A stretch of DNA of 16,096 bases from an uncultured Clostridia bacterium (GTDB lineage: Bacteria; Bacillota; Clostridia; Oscillospirales; Acutalibacteraceae), in the NCBI GenBank assembly GCA_937884625.1, contig CALGCE010000192.1, positions 1-16,096 on the forward strand. Reading direction: 5' to 3'. Within the stretch, counting starts at the first letter, position 1; the number at the start of each line of letters is the position of its first letter. Shown here piece after piece: positions 14,015 through 16,096 of the stretch. A program made the position numbers and the translations under genes. Under the pieces are notes generated by a model. It searched no databases, was not told the origin of the DNA, and saw nothing but the letters and a program-made list of their open reading frames with translations.

Positions 14015-14046
14015 GTCGCAAATAAAAAGATTATTATTTATGCGAC
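14015..14046. other. Imperfect palindrome between the met operon and the terminase genes
   Basis: GTCGCA (14015-14020) and TGCGAC (14041-14046) pair perfectly and enclose AATAA / TTATT, which can extend the stem across a 2-base bulge. It sits upstream of the terminase start and beside the divergent promoter. It could be an operator or a remnant attachment site; nothing decides between them. Confidence 0.35.
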
Positions 14047-14062
14047 GGGAGGGAAAACCGGT

Positions 14063-14320
14063 ATGGCAGAAAGCAAAAAAATATTTTCATCTGCACTTAA
14101 AAAACTGCTTAATGAAAAACTGTCCGAAGCGGAAGAGCAGTCCCTTAGAGACGAGGGGTTCAGAATTAAAAACCCAACAAGAAAAGTCGCAGTAATGACA
14201 GCACTCTACAAGAAGGCGGTTTCCGGCGACCTTTCCGCCATTAAGGAACTGTGCAGTATTTTAAACGAAGATACTGTATCTGTTCAGGGCGGGGAGGTAA
14301 CCATAATTGACGACATCTGA
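14063..14320 (+). CDS. Short terminase-small-subunit-like protein
   Basis: An 85-aa basic protein beginning MAESKKIFSSALKKLLNEKL. A central NPTRKVAVMTALYKKAVSGD stretch resembles the C-terminal helix region of DUF5681-type small terminase subunits (compare K-x-NPT, KKAASGD in such proteins; from memory). The ATG at 14063 is chosen for the GGGAGGG about nine bases upstream; the frame is open back to 13997. It lacks an obvious DNA-binding N-terminus, so it may be truncated. It overlaps the terminase large subunit by 14 bp. Assignment rests mainly on that neighbour. Confidence 0.6.
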   Translation: MAESKKIFSSALKKLLNEKLSEAEEQSLRDEGFRIKNPTRKVAVMTALYKKAVSGDLSAIKELCSILNEDTVSVQGGEVTIIDDI

Positions 14321-15617
14321 AATAAGGGTATCGGCGGCTGTTGGAAAAGGGTACGACGAATTTTGGAACTGTGAAAAGCGGTACAGGGTGTTAAAGGGCG
14401 GTAAAGCGTCCAAAAAAAGCACCACTACGGCACTTAATTTCATTTTCAGAATTATGAAGTACAAAAACAGCAATCTTTTGGTTGTGCGTCAGGTTATGAA
14501 TACCCACCGTGACAGTACGTTTGCCCAACTTAAATGGGCACAGGAAAAACTCGGAGTATCCGACCTTTGGAAAAACACCGTATCTCCCCTTGAAATGGTG
14601 TACAAGCCGACAGGTCAGAGAATACTTTTCAGAGGTTTTGACGACGTACTCAAACTCGCTTCCACTACGGTGTCTTGCGGATACCTTAACTTTGTTTGGA
14701 TAGAGGAGGCTTTTGAACTCCCAAATGAGGCGGATTTTGACAAACTTGACTTATCGGTGCCGAGAGGAAATCTGCCCGACTATCTGTTCAAACAGACCAC
14801 GCTTACCTTTAATCCTTGGAGCGGTTCGCACTGGCTTAAAAAACGTTTTTTCGATACACCTTTATCGGATACCGCAACCTTTTCAACTAACTATCTCATA
14901 AATGAGTTTTTAGATGAAACCGACAGAGCAGTATTTGAAAGAATGAAAAAATCAAACCGCAGAAAGTATGAGGTCGCAGGTCTTGGGAACTGGGGTATAG
15001 CGGAGGGCTTGGTGTTTGAGAATTGGCATGTTGACACTGTACAAGTTCCCGATGAGGAATGTTATCAGTGGAAGAATTTTTTCGGACTTGATTACGGGTA
15101 TACAAACGACCCTACGGCATTTATTGCATTTAAGGTAAATCCCATAAAACGAAAGGTCTATATATTTGACGAGTTTTATAAAAAGAGAATGCTTAACTGT
15201 GATATTGCAAGTGAAATTAAAAGGCGTGGTTATTCAAAGGAAAGAATACGGGCTGACAGTGCAGAACCAAAATCAAACGACGACCTTAAAAGGCTCGGTA
15301 TTTCGAGGATAACCCCGTCGGTCAAAGGCAGGGACAGTATACTTAACGGTATTGCGAAGATTTGCGAGTATGAAATAATCGTAAATCCGTCCTGCATCAA
15401 CACCGTAAGAGAGTTATCCACCTATGTCTATGACGACAGAGTAAAGGAAAATGGTATGCCGATACCGAAAGACTGTGACAACCATCTGTGTGATGCGTTG
15501 CGTTACGCATTTGAGGACGTAAAGTTTTTTCGTCCTGAAAGCACAGAACAGTCAAAAAAAGAAACCCTGACCGCAGGTATAAGCGGTAAAGATTTCAACG
15601 GAGGTTGGGATATATGA
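14307..15617 (+). CDS. terL: Phage terminase large subunit (PBSX-like)
   Basis: A 436-aa packaging motor protein that cuts and translocates phage DNA. The ATPase part has a Walker A variant GGKASKKST (31-39), Walker B FVWIEE (129-134) and the coupling segment TLTFNP (165-170). The RNase-H-like nuclease part has GLDYGYTNDP (Asp262), ADSAEPKSNDDL (Asp317) and DNHLCDALRYA (Asp391, Asp396). All motifs look intact. The start is TTG at 14307 with GGAGG nine bases before. No portal, protease or capsid gene follows; instead there is a 58-aa membrane protein and then an ECF-transporter ATPase gene. Base and codon use do not differ visibly from the surrounding genes. It is either a preserved prophage remnant or a domesticated gene. 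Confidence 0.88.
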   Translation: MTTSEIRVSAAVGKGYDEFWNCEKRYRVLKGGKASKKSTTTALNFIFRIMKYKNSNLLVVRQVMNTHRDSTFAQLKWAQEKLGVSDLWKNTVSPLEMVYKPTGQRILFRGFDDVLKLASTTVSCGYLNFVWIEEAFELPNEADFDKLDLSVPRGNLPDYLFKQTTLTFNPWSGSHWLKKRFFDTPLSDTATFSTNYLINEFLDETDRAVFERMKKSNRRKYEVAGLGNWGIAEGLVFENWHVDTVQVPDEECYQWKNFFGLDYGYTNDPTAFIAFKVNPIKRKVYIFDEFYKKRMLNCDIASEIKRRGYSKERIRADSAEPKSNDDLKRLGISRITPSVKGRDSILNGIAKICEYEIIVNPSCINTVRELSTYVYDDRVKENGMPIPKDCDNHLCDALRYAFEDVKFFRPESTEQSKKETLTAGISGKDFNGGWDI

Positions 15618-15790
15618 ATATTTTGATTATATTACTTGCAGGTGTTATAGCGTTTCTTGCAGGAATAATAGCAGGTCTTACCGCAAAAAAGGGAAGAAAG
15701 GCATTTGTTCCGCAGACAAAAACGGGACTTAACTGTATGAGTAAAGAGTACCTTAATTTTTTAAACTATGACGGTACCGTGCAGGTATAA
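15614..15790 (+). CDS. 58-aa single-span membrane protein
   Basis: Starts at an ATG that overlaps the terL stop (ATGA), with GGAGG nine bases before. It has one N-terminal hydrophobic helix (NILIILLAGVIAFLAGIIAG, residues 2-21), then a basic stretch TAKKGRKAF and a soluble tail of about 28 residues with LNCMSKEYLNFLNYDG. It could be holin-like, but holins usually have two or more helices. I do not recognise it. The overlap and strong ribosome binding site indicate a real gene of the terminase operon. Confidence 0.65.
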   Translation: MNILIILLAGVIAFLAGIIAGLTAKKGRKAFVPQTKTGLNCMSKEYLNFLNYDGTVQV

Positions 15791-15804
15791 ATCGGAGGCA
15801 AAGT

Positions 15805-16096
15805 ATGGAAAAAGAAAACAAAGAAGTGCTTCTCAGACTTGACGGGATTTCATTTTCGTACCCCGTCGATGAAGGCAAAAATTCAAAGAAGGTAATAGAA
15901 AACCTTTCACTTGATATTCACGAGGGTGAGTTTGTTGCGGTTCTGGGTCATAACGGCTCGGGCAAATCAACACTTGCAAAGCATATCAATGCAATTCTTT
16001 ACCCAACAGAAGGAAGTATTTGGGTTGATGGAATGGATTCAAAAGATGAGTCTAATATCTGGAATATACGTCAGACTGCAGGTATGGTATTTCAGA
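15805..16096 (+). CDS. ecfA1: ECF transporter ATPase, partial (runs off the window)
   Basis: The first 97 residues of an ABC ATPase of the CbiO/EcfA type: LRLDGISFSYPVDEG, then VIENLSLDIHEGEFVAVLGH, Walker A GHNGSGKST, AKHINAILYPTEGSIWVDGM and the Q-loop GMVFQ at the window edge. EcfA1 and EcfA2 with EcfT energise vitamin and cofactor uptake modules. CGGAGG lies six bases before the ATG, 14 bp after the 58-aa gene, so it may be co-transcribed with the terminase genes. EcfA1 rather than EcfA2 is inferred from its position as the first ATPase gene and is not certain. Confidence 0.85.
   Translation, partial: MEKENKEVLLRLDGISFSYPVDEGKNSKKVIENLSLDIHEGEFVAVLGHNGSGKSTLAKHINAILYPTEGSIWVDGMDSKDESNIWNIRQTAGMVFQ

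Noticed and set aside
1..16096. CRISPR array, tRNA, rRNA or insertion sequence
   Set aside because: No short regularly spaced repeats, cloverleaf or rRNA sequence, transposase or terminal inverted repeats were seen on reading both strands.

Overview
The window looks like a chromosomal segment of a low-to-moderate GC Gram-positive anaerobe. A member of the Clostridia close to the gut Ruminococcaceae/Oscillospiraceae is most likely. This rests on strong AGGAGG-type ribosome binding sites, TTGNNN-17-TATAAT promoters, several TTG and GTG starts, lipoprotein-anchored uptake systems, MetN with a NIL domain, the UPF0210/ACT pair and an ECF-type ATPase. The species call is inference from gene content only.

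Left part (1-1300): AT-rich, mostly non-coding and the most unusual section. It holds two apparently degraded small genes (a membrane-protein tail and a zinc-ribbon start) and then a cluster read on the minus strand. That cluster has two tandem ~160-nt structured RNAs (B at 982-1142, A at 762-923). Each has its own 17-bp-spaced promoter, a rod-like fold supported by compensatory changes between the copies, and a UUCG-capped intrinsic terminator. Immediately downstream of A lies a 59-aa cysteine-rich protein, followed by a third minus-strand RNA unit (421-505) that overlaps the zinc-ribbon fragment.

Middle part, plus strand (1300-4990): tspO, then an amino-sugar operon. It runs from a DNA-binding (XRE) domain fused to phosphoglucosamine mutase (GlmM), to a stand-alone GlmU-like left-handed beta-helix acetyltransferase, to glucosamine-6-phosphate deaminase (nagB). 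Together these link fructose-6-P, GlcN-6-P, GlcN-1-P and GlcNAc-1-P, the route to UDP-GlcNAc and the cell wall. A bidirectional terminator separates this operon from a convergent ABC exporter-type gene.

Middle part, 5041-9343: the ABC exporter (minus) is divergent from an operon of a DUF6106-like membrane protein, the bifunctional NAD(P)HX repair enzyme and a lipoprotein. A second bidirectional terminator closes it.

Right part, minus strand (9358-14002): one apparent operon from a single consensus promoter, in the order DUF2975-like membrane protein, ACT-domain protein (UPF0237), PFL-like protein (UPF0210), metN, metI, metQ. It is an unusual setting for a methionine importer, and no SAM riboswitch or T-box is apparent.

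Right end (14063-16096, plus strand): a short terminase-small-like gene and a terminase large subunit with ATPase and nuclease motifs present. They are followed not by portal and capsid genes but by a 58-aa membrane protein and, 14 bp later, the start of an ECF transporter ATPase (cut by the window edge). This looks like a prophage remnant or a domesticated terminase embedded in core-type DNA.
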